Source: CAYSRJ01 sp964521865 (GTDB taxonomy: Bacteria; Spirochaetota; B62-G9; DRHN01). From it: 64,000 bases of DNA. Made by a program: the position numbers and the translations under genes. The number at the start of each line of letters is the position of its first letter. The stretch's first letter is position 1. Below the pieces are notes generated by a model. That model saw only the letters and a program-made list of their open reading frames with translations. It was not told the origin of the DNA and ran no database searches. Shown piece after piece: positions 17,548 to 26,302 of this stretch. The stretch lies in the NCBI GenBank assembly GCA_964521865.1, contig CAZFTJ010000011.1:62001-126000 (forward strand). Direction: 5' to 3'.

Positions 17548-18528
17548 TCAGATCTCAATTGATCGACCCACTCCCTTCTCCATGGCCTTCCTATACGCCA
17601 GGTCGGCCATTACGGCATCTTCCATGGCAAAACCGATCGATTTAAAAAGAGTGATCTCCTCAGAAGATATCCTGCCAGGAATCTTTCCAGTGACGACCTG
17701 AGCAATTTCTCCGTGAATATCCTCCTTTTTCAATAGTCCCTTCTGAATCGGGATGAGGATTTCCCCTGCTTCCGACAAAACTTCACCCATCTTTTCGACA
17801 ACGATCTTCGAGTGGGTCACTGTGTATATGTCGATTTCCCCTCCTTGAGGATGGATCCCCCCAACGGCATTGATATGGGTTCCCGGCTTTACATCCCTTC
17901 CATCAAAAACCGGTTTTTTTGAAGAGGTGACCGTCGTTATGATGTCGGCTTCCCGTACTGCCTCTTGCGCATAATTGACAATGTTGATTTTCACACCATA
18001 CTTCGGTCCCATCCGCCCTGCGAATTCGGATGCCCGATCTAAGTTGGTCTCAACAAGGTTGATTTTGTCAAGCTTGGCCACCGTGATCATGGCCAGCAGT
18101 TGATGCTCCGCAACAGGTCCTGCCCCAAAAAGAGTGAACACCCGGCTATCCTTTCTGGCTAGATATTTCGTTGCAATCCCGGGCACAGCCCCAGTACGAA
18201 GATTTGTGATATACGTTCCACTCATCACGGCCTTTAACTCGCCCGTATTAATATCATGGAGAAGATAGTAATAGTAGTTGGTCGGCAGACCTTTCTTTGG
18301 GTTTTTCAGATAGACAGAAAAGAGCTTTGTATGAAAGATTCCTGAGTCTGCAAGATAACAGGGAAGCAGGATGTATCTCCCATTTTTTTCCGGTGCATAA
18401 ACATTTATCCTAACAGGAGCCTCACACTTTCCTCTAGCATACTCCTCGAAACCGTTCTCAACGGCCGCTATTGCCTCGGCCATGCTGACTAACCCTTCCA
18501 TCTCTTCAGCTGATAGAATCAGCGGCAT
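17548..18528 (-). CDS. ornithine cyclodeaminase / mu-crystallin family NAD(P) enzyme
   Basis: 326 aa from the ATG at 18528, behind AGGAGGT (a TTG two codons earlier is too near the site). The Rossmann motif is FGAGPVAEHQ near residue 130, and the typical TGAVPGIATKYLA segment before it is present. It ends with the family segment SIGFAMEDAVMADLAY. The family includes ornithine cyclodeaminase, alanine dehydrogenase and imine or ketimine reductases. Located between allE and the second Mo oxidoreductase, it could reduce or deaminate an amino or imino acid released from a ureide, which is inference only. Confidence 0.8.
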   Translation of the reverse strand: MPLILSAEEMEGLVSMAEAIAAVENGFEEYARGKCEAPVRINVYAPEKNGRYILLPCYLADSGIFHTKLFSVYLKNPKKGLPTNYYYYLLHDINTGELKAVMSGTYITNLRTGAVPGIATKYLARKDSRVFTLFGAGPVAEHQLLAMITVAKLDKINLVETNLDRASEFAGRMGPKYGVKINIVNYAQEAVREADIITTVTSSKKPVFDGRDVKPGTHINAVGGIHPQGGEIDIYTVTHSKIVVEKMGEVLSEAGEILIPIQKGLLKKEDIHGEIAQVVTGKIPGRISSEEITLFKSIGFAMEDAVMADLAYRKAMEKGVGRSIEI

Positions 18529-18689
18529 CTCCAAACCTCCTATTTAATAAAGTCAAAGCCTCATTTATTGTTACTCATTTCCCGTACTTAAAATCCACCT
18601 TTTTTGAGAAAAATTGTAAACTAGAAATTAAAATATAGAAAACCGCTATTCAACGTGTCATTGCGTATTTTATTCCACTTTTTAGAACC

Positions 18690-19232
18690 CTATTTAAATA
18701 TATTAGATTGACCAAGTGCGTCCCCTTTTGAGTAGCCAACAGGGATATTCCTGGCAATCGCCTCCCTTCTTTCTCTGGACCACTCCTCTACTTCTTTATA
18801 TTCGATGCACTTGCCAAAGCAGTTGGCGGCACAAAAAGGCTCAAGCCCCTGATCGATTCTGTCCACACACATATCACACTTCTCCACTATCTTACTCTCG
18901 GAGTTAAACTGCATCGCACCAAAGGGGCAAGCCCCTACACAGAGTCGGCAGCCTATGCAGAGTGTTGAGTTCAGCAGTACGATGCCGTCCTCCCGTTTGT
19001 AGATCGCACCCTTGCTCGGACAAACCAACATGCACGGAGGATCTTCACAGTGCTGGCAGGTCATGGGAATAAATTCCATAGCAAGGTTTCCGCCGACCTC
19101 CTCCGGCCCAACGGTGATCACCTCAATCCATCTCACTCCGTCAGACCGGTAATGTTCGATCTTGCAGGCTACTTCACATCCGTAACAGGCCACGCACCTC
19201 CTAGTATTGAAAAAAAGCATTCGTTTCGGCAT
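18690..19232 (-). CDS. four-cluster Fe-S subunit of second Mo oxidoreductase
   Basis: 180 aa. DmsB/PhsB-type clusters in order: CVACYGCEVAC, CQHCEDPPCMLVC, CIGCRLCVGAC, and CDMCVDR followed by CAANC. There is no signal peptide. It starts 4 bp after the stop of the Mo subunit and has GGGGTAAGG as ribosome site, so the two are cotranscribed and should form a cytoplasmic heterodimer. No membrane anchor gene accompanies it, so the electron donor must be soluble or encoded elsewhere. Confidence 0.9.
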   Translation of the reverse strand: MPKRMLFFNTRRCVACYGCEVACKIEHYRSDGVRWIEVITVGPEEVGGNLAMEFIPMTCQHCEDPPCMLVCPSKGAIYKREDGIVLLNSTLCIGCRLCVGACPFGAMQFNSESKIVEKCDMCVDRIDQGLEPFCAANCFGKCIEYKEVEEWSRERREAIARNIPVGYSKGDALGQSNIFK

Positions 19233-19236
19233 AGCC

Positions 19237-21393
19237 TTACCCCGCTTTGTAGACTTTGCAAAGGATAGCGCGGTTGGAACTTGAACCGATCACCGGGTCG
19301 CATTTATCAAGGTCGTCATCCGTAAGAACATTGCTGCAAACCTCCGAAACCCCATGATCCGGACCCGGAGCTTCAGGAATCCACCACTTGTCCTGGCCCT
19401 CAATGACTCTTGGGTCTATGCCCAAGACCAACTTGGCTCTCATCTTGACCCGGCCCATCCTTGTCTCGACATATACCCAATCCCCATTATTGATCCCAAG
19501 CCTTTCAGCCGTTTTTGGATGCATCTCCATCTGCGGGTCTTGGATAATCTCCCGGAGATGACGGATCTGCCTCCCTTGTGAATGCCAGTAAATCGGCGTT
19601 TTCCCTCCGACGTTGAGAATGAAGGGATATTCCTTGGCCAACTCTGGAGTACTAATAGGGCTCTCAACGGGCTCTCTATAAAATGGAAGAGGATCATATC
19701 CCCACTTTTCCATCGTCTGGGAATAAAACTCAAATTTTCCAGAGTGGGTCTGAAATCCCTTTTCCTCATACTTCTTGTACCTCATGGGGATTGAGATATA
19801 GACCTTTTCCAATAGTTCTTTATATGTGATACCCATAGGGCTTAGAATATCATCCCACATCTTCTCCAGCTCAGGGAAATACTTTTCATAACCGAGCCTT
19901 TTCCCGATCTCGTGGACTATTTCCCAATCCGATTTCCTCTCCCCGATCTGAACAAGCTTTTGCGAAACGGTAGAGATGATTGACTGGCCCCATGCTTTGA
20001 TCAGTTTGGGATGCAGCTTTACATCTTCTCTTTCCAGGTGGCCCGCCGCAGGCAGGATGATATCTGCCAACTCGGCCGTAGGAGTCATAAAGAGCTCCGC
20101 AACGACGAGAAAATCCAGATTGCGAAGGGATTTCTTCACATTGTTTGTGTTTGGGAAACAGCACATAGGATTATTGCCAAAGTTAAAAAGTGCTTTGACT
20201 GGATACGGATTCCCGGTTCTCATGGCTCTGAGCACAGCAGGAGTGTGAGCATTGGGTGAGTAGGGGCTGTAGTTCAAGGCCTTGAATCGCTGACCGCCCA
20301 ACCGCTTGTTAAACTGTTCTTCCGGAAGAAGATTATGGAGCTCCGGCATGTTCATTTTTGGAGAGGGCCAGAAAACGTTTCCTCCGGGCACGTCGAGATT
20401 GCCGCTGATGGCCATCAGCAGCAGAATGGCCCGGTCGGTCTGGAAGGTGTTCGACTGCTGATCCAATGACGTACCCCATTCAATGGCTGAGGGCTTGCTT
20501 TTCCCGTAGAGCCGGGCAGACGCCCTGATTTTATCCGTCGGAATCCATGTGATCTCCGAAACTTTCTCCGGGGTATACTCCTCCACCATTTCATATAGCT
20601 TATCAAACCCAAACGTCCACTTTCTCACAAAATCCTCATCGTATAACCCCTCCTTGATCAAAATATTGATCCAGCAGAGAGCCAAAGCCGCATCCGTACC
20701 CGGCCGGATCTGCAGCCACATGTCTGCCTTAGCGGCATTGACAGTAAATCTCGGATCAATAACTATCAGCTTAGCTCCTCTGTCCAGCGCATCCAGCCAT
20801 GCCTTGGGGGTCACCCCCTCTGAGGACATCCCGGAAGTCGCTTGAACAGCCCAGTTAACGATGCACTTGGTCCCTCCATCATAGTCCGGGAAGGTATTTG
20901 TATCCCATTCTGAGCCTACCTGGCCTCCACATGTGACCCAACAAGTCATAACCCGTGGCATAAAACAGTAATAACCGACCGAATAGACATTTGGTGTGCC
21001 AATGAGATTCGTCAAACGATAGATGATTTGGGTGTTGTTTGTATTGGTCCCTCTGCTGAAGGCGATCGATTCTGCCCCGTACTTATCTTTTATTTCTCGG
21101 ATCTTATCGGCCATCGTATTAAAAGCTTCATCCCAGGAAATTCGCTGCCACTTGCCTTCACCCCGTGCTCCAATCCTCTTGTGTGGATAGTTCAAACGAT
21201 CCTTGTGATAAAGAACAGAGACTGCCGTGTGCCCCTTCGCACAGAGTCCGCCACGGTTCGTGGGAAACTCAGGATCTCCTTCTACTTTTACAACCCTTCC
21301 ACCCTGTAGATGGACGAGGGTGCCGCACTGACCATGACACATTCTGCAAAGCGATCTATAAATCCCATCCGGTTTCAAAGCAATCGAGTGCAT
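19237..21393 (-). CDS. second Mo-bisPGD oxidoreductase, catalytic subunit
   Basis: 718 aa from the ATG at 21393, chosen because AAGGAG ends 9 nt upstream (an in-frame ATG at 21420 would place that site inside the gene). [4Fe-4S] motif CRMCHGQC plus GGLCAKGH. A Cys in GYYCFMPRVMTC is the probable Mo ligand (inference). Pterin segments include IVNWAVQATSGMSSEG, VIDPRFTVNAAKAD and RPGTDAALAL. There is no Tat signal. With its DmsB-like partner it resembles the MopB/Fe-S pairs that include transhydroxylases and reductive dehydroxylases. Its leader and ribosome site are duplicated at 34551-35378 without the gene. Substrate unknown. Confidence 0.9.
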   Translation of the reverse strand: MHSIALKPDGIYRSLCRMCHGQCGTLVHLQGGRVVKVEGDPEFPTNRGGLCAKGHTAVSVLYHKDRLNYPHKRIGARGEGKWQRISWDEAFNTMADKIREIKDKYGAESIAFSRGTNTNNTQIIYRLTNLIGTPNVYSVGYYCFMPRVMTCWVTCGGQVGSEWDTNTFPDYDGGTKCIVNWAVQATSGMSSEGVTPKAWLDALDRGAKLIVIDPRFTVNAAKADMWLQIRPGTDAALALCWINILIKEGLYDEDFVRKWTFGFDKLYEMVEEYTPEKVSEITWIPTDKIRASARLYGKSKPSAIEWGTSLDQQSNTFQTDRAILLLMAISGNLDVPGGNVFWPSPKMNMPELHNLLPEEQFNKRLGGQRFKALNYSPYSPNAHTPAVLRAMRTGNPYPVKALFNFGNNPMCCFPNTNNVKKSLRNLDFLVVAELFMTPTAELADIILPAAGHLEREDVKLHPKLIKAWGQSIISTVSQKLVQIGERKSDWEIVHEIGKRLGYEKYFPELEKMWDDILSPMGITYKELLEKVYISIPMRYKKYEEKGFQTHSGKFEFYSQTMEKWGYDPLPFYREPVESPISTPELAKEYPFILNVGGKTPIYWHSQGRQIRHLREIIQDPQMEMHPKTAERLGINNGDWVYVETRMGRVKMRAKLVLGIDPRVIEGQDKWWIPEAPGPDHGVSEVCSNVLTDDDLDKCDPVIGSSSNRAILCKVYKAG

Positions 21394-21402
21394 GACATGA
21401 TT

Positions 21403-21762
21403 TCTCCTTAACGGGGTCATCGCCCCACATAATCAATACAACATATTACCTGTCTACTCCGGATATATTCCAAATATGTATCCGAAGCTTAAGCCGCCAG
21501 TATCTTGATTTTTATTATGTCATCTACTTATTAAAAATATCTCTTTGTGGTTTGAAGGACTATAATCCAATAATTTCACAAGCGGTTATCGAACTCTAAC
21601 AAAGAGCTAACCATATATTATCTATTCCTTTTACAAATAGTTTCGCTACATCGGCGCAAATCGCCCTCTTTTAAGGCCAGAGGGGCGTATCTTACCCTCT
21701 CTCTCCAGGGATGTTTAATCCGGAGAATAACCTTATAAAACCATCTTTACAAGGCTTCTCAT
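21403..21762. repeat. leader sequence, copy 1
   Basis: The 5' region of the second Mo oxidoreductase, from its ribosome site rightward. It recurs at 34551-34617 (first part) and 35106-35378 (main part, about 272 bp, high identity by eye with few indels). Copy 1 is intact and directly upstream of its gene. The rest of the gap to 21927 shows no gene. Confidence 0.85.
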
Positions 21763-21927
21763 CCGCCCCTTCCTCTTTAATACGCTCTAAAACCTTGATG
21801 ATCAGCAGTTACCAAGCGAGGTTGAATCACGCGGTTTCAGCAATCGTCTTGACACTTCTGCAACTTATGCTATTACCGTGTGAAAGCTGATCATCTATGC
21901 AACAAATTCCTTTCCACTAGAGGAGAA

Positions 21928-22929
21928 CTACTTTACCTCCTCTCCTTTCCTTAGAAGCCCTGTAAAAACCTTCTCGGGTGTAACCGGAAGGTCCGTAATC
22001 CTCACTCCAACCGCATTATATATGGCGTTCAAGATGGCAGCAGGTGGAGGAACCGTAGCAGCCTCTCCTACCCCTTTCGCTCCAAAAGGTCCCCGTGGAT
22101 CCGGTGCATCCTCAACGCTTAAGATCTCAACATCAGGCATATCCATTGCAGTAGGCAGAATATATTCAGTAAAGGAGGTGGCAGTTGGATATCCTTTCTC
22201 CACAGAGAAGTTCTCATACAAAACATATCCCATGCCCATACTGATGCCTCCTTCTACCTGCCCCTCGAAGCTGGTGGGATTTATCACTTTCCCCGCATCA
22301 TTGACTGAAACAAACCGTAGAACATCCACCCAGCCCGTTTTCGTATCCACTTCCACCTCTGCCAGTTGAGTTGCGAACCCATAGGTAGGGATGGTATCTC
22401 CCTGCCCGCTCTCCAGATCTAAATCCTGAGTGGTAACATTATGGTAGCCGAAACCAATACATCTCTTCCCTTTCTGATGACACAAGGAAGCCACCGTTTC
22501 CATTGAAATAGAGCTCTCCGGTTTGCCCTTCGGGTATATCTTACCGCATTTGGCAATCAGATTTTCTCCCGCTTCTCCGAGCATTTCAGATGCCATTTCA
22601 AGTAGACTCTCCTTCAGATGAGCGGCCGCCTTCATCACTGCATTCCCGGATACGAACATCGATCTGCTAGCCGAAGTTGCCCCTGAATCGATTCCAGTAT
22701 GCGAATCGCCATGGATAATTCGTATAGTCTCCACCTCAACACCAAGCGTTTCGGCAGCTATTTGAGATAAGCCGGTCGTCGAGCCCTGCCCATATTCGAC
22801 AATCCCTACATTAAGGAAGACACTTCCATCTTGAGATATTGCAATAACTGCGCTCGCCTGGTCAGGCCTGGAGAAACCATAGCCAACAATATACAGCATT
22901 GAACCAATTCCAATCCCCTTCTTCTTCAT
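21928..22929 (-). CDS. Mo hydroxylase, C-terminal part of Mo subunit (NdhM/XdhA-C type)
   Basis: 333 aa, equivalent to the C-terminal half of xanthine-dehydrogenase-family Mo subunits. It has GQGSTTGLSQIAAETLGV (pterin-binding Gln region) and GAKGVGEAATVPPPAAI, which contains the catalytic Glu of GVGEA. The start overlaps the stop of the upstream half (ATGA), with AAAGG in front, so the split is ordered rather than a random break. In Eubacterium barkeri nicotinate dehydrogenase the Mo subunit is likewise two polypeptides (NdhL and NdhM) of about this size. The enzyme should hydroxylate an N-heterocycle using water; xanthine, hypoxanthine, nicotinate or a related ring are candidates. Confidence 0.88.
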   Translation of the reverse strand: MKKKGIGIGSMLYIVGYGFSRPDQASAVIAISQDGSVFLNVGIVEYGQGSTTGLSQIAAETLGVEVETIRIIHGDSHTGIDSGATSASRSMFVSGNAVMKAAAHLKESLLEMASEMLGEAGENLIAKCGKIYPKGKPESSISMETVASLCHQKGKRCIGFGYHNVTTQDLDLESGQGDTIPTYGFATQLAEVEVDTKTGWVDVLRFVSVNDAGKVINPTSFEGQVEGGISMGMGYVLYENFSVEKGYPTATSFTEYILPTAMDMPDVEILSVEDAPDPRGPFGAKGVGEAATVPPPAAILNAIYNAVGVRITDLPVTPEKVFTGLLRKGEEVK

Positions 22930-24230
22930 AAACGTATCCCTTTGCTTTCCATGTATTCTGAGAGTTTCTCCAAAGTGGCCTTGATCCCTACGCTGTGTTT
23001 AAGGACCTGCCCTGTAGCTGTGGACAATCCTACATCGAGAGAATTGATCTTTCTTATCTCCAGAGGAGAGATCCCCAATTTTTCAGCCAGAATGTCCATC
23101 TGGGATTCGTAAGCCACAGCAGCCTGGGGCGCACCAAATCCTCTCATTGCCCCTGATCTGGCGTTGTTTGTATATACCGCGTATCCGTCTGCCTTCACAT
23201 TCGGAATATAGTAGGGTCCGGTACACGGGGTAACCGCCTTTTTCACTACAAAGTGAGCAATCGAAGCATAAGGTCCAAGGTCTCCGTATATCTCCACCTC
23301 CACTGTGGTGAGTCGTCCGTCCTTTATCGCCCCAGATTTGTATCGGATAGACATCGGAACCTGTTTCGTGTGGGTTATCATTGACTCCTTACGACTCCAT
23401 ACCATTTTAACCGGTCTTCTGGTCTTCGTAACTAGTAGTGCAATGCCGATCTCCACGGTAAGATCGTCCTTCCCTCCAAATCCACCCCCCATCGGCGCCT
23501 GCACAACTCGAACCCTGTTTTCCGGGATTCCAAGAACATGAGCAACCTGCCACCTCGTTCGTATAGGATATTGATTTCCTGACCAGATGGTGAGATTCCC
23601 TGCTTCGTCCAACTCTCCAATTCCTGCCTCTGTCTCAAGATAGGCGTGATAGACACGGTGAGTATTGTAAGTATTCTCAACTATGACATCGGCCTCTTCG
23701 AACCCCTTCTCCACATCCCCCTTTCGAATCTTGAAATGAAGAACCATGTTCCCTTGTTCATGCACCTTGGGTGCCCCTTCCTTTAAAGCTTCTACAGGAG
23801 AGAAAACTGCCGGAAGCTCCTTGTATTCTACCTCGATCAATCTCAGAGCTTCTTCCGCAATCTCCTCATCCTCGGCCGCAACCAAGGCTATCGGATCACC
23901 TATATAGCGAACTTTTTCATCCGCAAGGGCTGGTTGGTCAAGAATCGACAGCCCATAACGATTCTCTCCAGGGATATCCTTCGCAGTCAGAACACTACGG
24001 ACGCCTTTAAGAGATAAAGCCCCGGATGTATCGATCCTTACAACACGTGCATGAGGGATCTGACTTCGCAGATACTTACCGTAAAGCATTCCCGGAATCC
24101 GCATATCACCGGCATACACCATCTTTCCGGTAACTTTCTCAAGGGCATCTATCCTTTGAACAGGTTTTCCAACCACAGAAAACGATTCGCCTTTCGACAG
24201 AGAATTGGATACACTCATATAATCCGCCAT
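22926..24230 (-). CDS. Mo hydroxylase, N-terminal part of Mo subunit (NdhL/XdhA-N type)
   Basis: 434 aa, preceded by AGAGG. It contains the aldehyde oxidase a/b-hammerhead domain (residues about 20-130) and the first Mo-binding part, with PMGGGFGGKDD and SGAMRGFGAPQAAVAYE. It ends at SKGIRL exactly where full-length proteins continue into KKGIGIG, which begins the next ORF. Together the two make 767 aa, the usual length of one subunit. The operon supplies the other subunits: FAD (25380-26255) and 2Fe-2S (24878-25366). Two DUF1989 genes lie in the same operon. Confidence 0.9.
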   Translation of the reverse strand: MADYMSVSNSLSKGESFSVVGKPVQRIDALEKVTGKMVYAGDMRIPGMLYGKYLRSQIPHARVVRIDTSGALSLKGVRSVLTAKDIPGENRYGLSILDQPALADEKVRYIGDPIALVAAEDEEIAEEALRLIEVEYKELPAVFSPVEALKEGAPKVHEQGNMVLHFKIRKGDVEKGFEEADVIVENTYNTHRVYHAYLETEAGIGELDEAGNLTIWSGNQYPIRTRWQVAHVLGIPENRVRVVQAPMGGGFGGKDDLTVEIGIALLVTKTRRPVKMVWSRKESMITHTKQVPMSIRYKSGAIKDGRLTTVEVEIYGDLGPYASIAHFVVKKAVTPCTGPYYIPNVKADGYAVYTNNARSGAMRGFGAPQAAVAYESQMDILAEKLGISPLEIRKINSLDVGLSTATGQVLKHSVGIKATLEKLSEYMESKGIRL

Positions 24231-24241
24231 CTTAATCCTCT

Positions 24242-24865
24242 TTAACTACCCTTTTTCTCATAATGTATAACCTTCAATGGAGTCGGATTCCAGCCGTTAC
24301 AGGGGTTGCAGTCCTGAGGACAATTAGACATCCCAACTATTAAATCCATCTCCGCTCTCAAGTCAATATAGTCTCCGACCTTTGACTGAGGATCCTTTAT
24401 GGCGAAAGAGCCGTCCTTTTCTACGGGGGCGCTCATAAACAAGTTGAATGACATAGGCACATCCTTCCTTTTCAATCCATACCGGGTGAGAGCTTTTACA
24501 AAGTTGTCGGAGCAATTCGGATGCCAGTTGATCCCGTATCTCACATAATCGATTTCTGCGCTACAGGAACCACAGAGAGCATCATGTTCTCCTGCGGTAT
24601 CTTCCATAATGCTCATCATCTTCTGCGCGTAATCCGAATAAAGCACATGCCCTTTGGTCAAGTAAGGTGTCCCATTTAACTTAAGGGTATTGGCAATCCA
24701 TAATTTCTCTTCAGGTCTCTCCAGGTTAAAACACACAAGGTCCATCACCTGCTGGCCCTCCAGGTCGATTACCCGTATAAATTGACCTTTTTTAACGATA
24801 AGCGACAGCCACTCTTTCGCAGGAATAACCACCTCCTGTATAATCTCTTCCTTTTTAATCCCCAT
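24242..24865 (-). CDS. DUF1989 (urea carboxylase-associated type) protein B
   Basis: 207 aa with AAGGAGG before the ATG. Conserved features are IRVIDLEGQQVMDLVCF, the Cys pair CGSC near residue 98, and the C-terminal NCPQDCNPCNGWNPTPL, which looks metal-binding. DUF1989 proteins are found next to urea carboxylase/allophanate hydrolase and aminomethyltransferase-like genes; their reaction is poorly defined. This copy is a close paralogue of the one at 26303-26929, and both lie in the Mo-hydroxylase operon, which I have not seen described. A role in handling a ureido or carbamoyl product is inference. Confidence 0.85.
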   Translation of the reverse strand: MGIKKEEIIQEVVIPAKEWLSLIVKKGQFIRVIDLEGQQVMDLVCFNLERPEEKLWIANTLKLNGTPYLTKGHVLYSDYAQKMMSIMEDTAGEHDALCGSCSAEIDYVRYGINWHPNCSDNFVKALTRYGLKRKDVPMSFNLFMSAPVEKDGSFAIKDPQSKVGDYIDLRAEMDLIVGMSNCPQDCNPCNGWNPTPLKVIHYEKKGS

Positions 24866-24877
24866 TGTCAGTCCTCC

Positions 24878-25366
24878 TTATCTTTTGCCAGCAGCCACTG
24901 TATTCAACATCGCTGCCGTTTTCTTTATGGCTTTGATAATCTTTACATATCCTGTACACCGACAGAGATTCCCCGCAATTGCCCTCTTTATCTCCCGTTC
25001 GGAGGGATCCGCCACCTCGTCCAAGAGGGCTTTAGCCGAAAGGATCATCCCCGGTGTGCAGTAACCACACTGTATGGCCCCCTCTTCTACAAAGGCCTGC
25101 TGGAGGGGGTGAACTCTTCCATCTCCTCCCAACCCCTCGATTGTGGTTATCTCTTTCCCGTTCGCTTCCACGGCAAGAATCAGGCACGAATTAACCGGAC
25201 TTCCGTTTAAAAGAACAGTACACGCCCCGCACTCTCCCATCTCACATCCCTGCTTGGTCCCGGTGAGTCCAAGCTCTTCCCGTAAAACCTTCAACAACGT
25301 GTGATGAGATTTTACAGTAAGGGGGTAAGAGTTTCCATTGACCACAAGACGAATCCTCTTTTTCAT
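24878..25366 (-). CDS. Mo hydroxylase, 2Fe-2S subunit (NdhS/XdhC type)
   Basis: 162 aa. The plant-type cluster is at the N-terminus (CEMGECGACTVLLNG with Cys about 40-60), and the second [2Fe-2S] is in the helical domain (IQCGYCTPGM and GNLCRCTGY). This is the standard small subunit of the xanthine dehydrogenase family and passes electrons from the Mo site to FAD. Its length matches the family (about 155-165 aa). It sits between the FAD subunit and DUF1989 copy B, 12-13 bp from each. Confidence 0.95.
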   Translation of the reverse strand: MKKRIRLVVNGNSYPLTVKSHHTLLKVLREELGLTGTKQGCEMGECGACTVLLNGSPVNSCLILAVEANGKEITTIEGLGGDGRVHPLQQAFVEEGAIQCGYCTPGMILSAKALLDEVADPSEREIKRAIAGNLCRCTGYVKIIKAIKKTAAMLNTVAAGKR

Positions 25367-25379
25367 AGATCACACTCTC

Positions 25380-26255
25380 TCATAGATTAACTCGATCCAG
25401 AGTCTGGAAAAGGCTCTGTTCGACCAAAGCTCTTACAAGCTCTTTCCTGTACCACGCAGAACCTCGAATGTCTGTTATCGGCTTTGATACTTCTGCTGCA
25501 AGCTTTCCAGCCTCCTGAAGCAGAAACCGATCCAAGCGTCTTCCTTCCAGCAATCTCTCAGATTCTGTCGCTCGGATCGGTGTAGGCCCGACAGCACCCA
25601 AAACAACTCTCGCTCTGCTGCACACCGAACCACCCTCGTTTACCACAAGCTGGGTGGCCACGCTCACCGCCGAAAGTGCTACAGCCTTCCTCGGACCAAA
25701 CTTAAGGTAGGTTCCGCAGGAGTACGGCAAAGGGGAGGGAATATAAATCTCCTCCAATATCTCTCCGGGCTTTAAACTCGTTAAATTCGGACCCTCTATG
25801 AAATCTTCCAGCTTCTCGATTCTCTCACCTGAGATGCCGAATATTTTTACCTCAGCCTCAAGGGCGATAAGCGGAGGCGCAAGATCAGCTGCCGGCGAGG
25901 CGTGGCACAGATTTCCTCCTATAGTCCCCCTGTTTCTAATCTGAACAGAACCCATAAGGGAACCCGCATCAGCCAGAATGGGAAAATCTTTCCTTATAAT
26001 AGGAGAACTCTCGATCTCCCGAAGGGTTACTAGTGCTCCGATTCGTAATCCGTTTTTCTTTGCCTTTCTGATCTTGTTAAGGCCAGGAATACACTTGAGA
26101 TCAACCACATAGCAGGGAGCAAGCTTTTCGTTCTTCATCTCCACCAGAAGATCCGTCCCTCCCGCCATCACCCTGGCCTCATTACCATGCTTCATCAGAA
26201 TCTCAGAAGCCTCTTTTACAGTTTTAGGTGAAAAGTAATTAAAACACTTCATCAT
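25380..26255 (-). CDS. Mo hydroxylase, FAD subunit (NdhF/XdhB type)
   Basis: 291 aa from the ATG at 26255, chosen because AAGGA lies 7 nt upstream and homologues start MKxFxYFSPKT. An in-frame ATG at 26306 overlapping the DUF1989 stop would add 17 residues. FAD-binding motifs are AGGTDLLVEMKN and the GTIGGNLCHASPAADLAPPL segment. The C-terminal CO-dehydrogenase flavoprotein domain is present. It transfers electrons from the Fe-S subunit to NAD+ or another acceptor. Confidence 0.93.
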   Translation of the reverse strand: MMKCFNYFSPKTVKEASEILMKHGNEARVMAGGTDLLVEMKNEKLAPCYVVDLKCIPGLNKIRKAKKNGLRIGALVTLREIESSPIIRKDFPILADAGSLMGSVQIRNRGTIGGNLCHASPAADLAPPLIALEAEVKIFGISGERIEKLEDFIEGPNLTSLKPGEILEEIYIPSPLPYSCGTYLKFGPRKAVALSAVSVATQLVVNEGGSVCSRARVVLGAVGPTPIRATESERLLEGRRLDRFLLQEAGKLAAEVSKPITDIRGSAWYRKELVRALVEQSLFQTLDRVNL

Positions 26256-26302
26256 ATCAATTTCCTTAAAAAACTCCCTTGGTAAAACGTCGTGTTTCTC
26301 AC

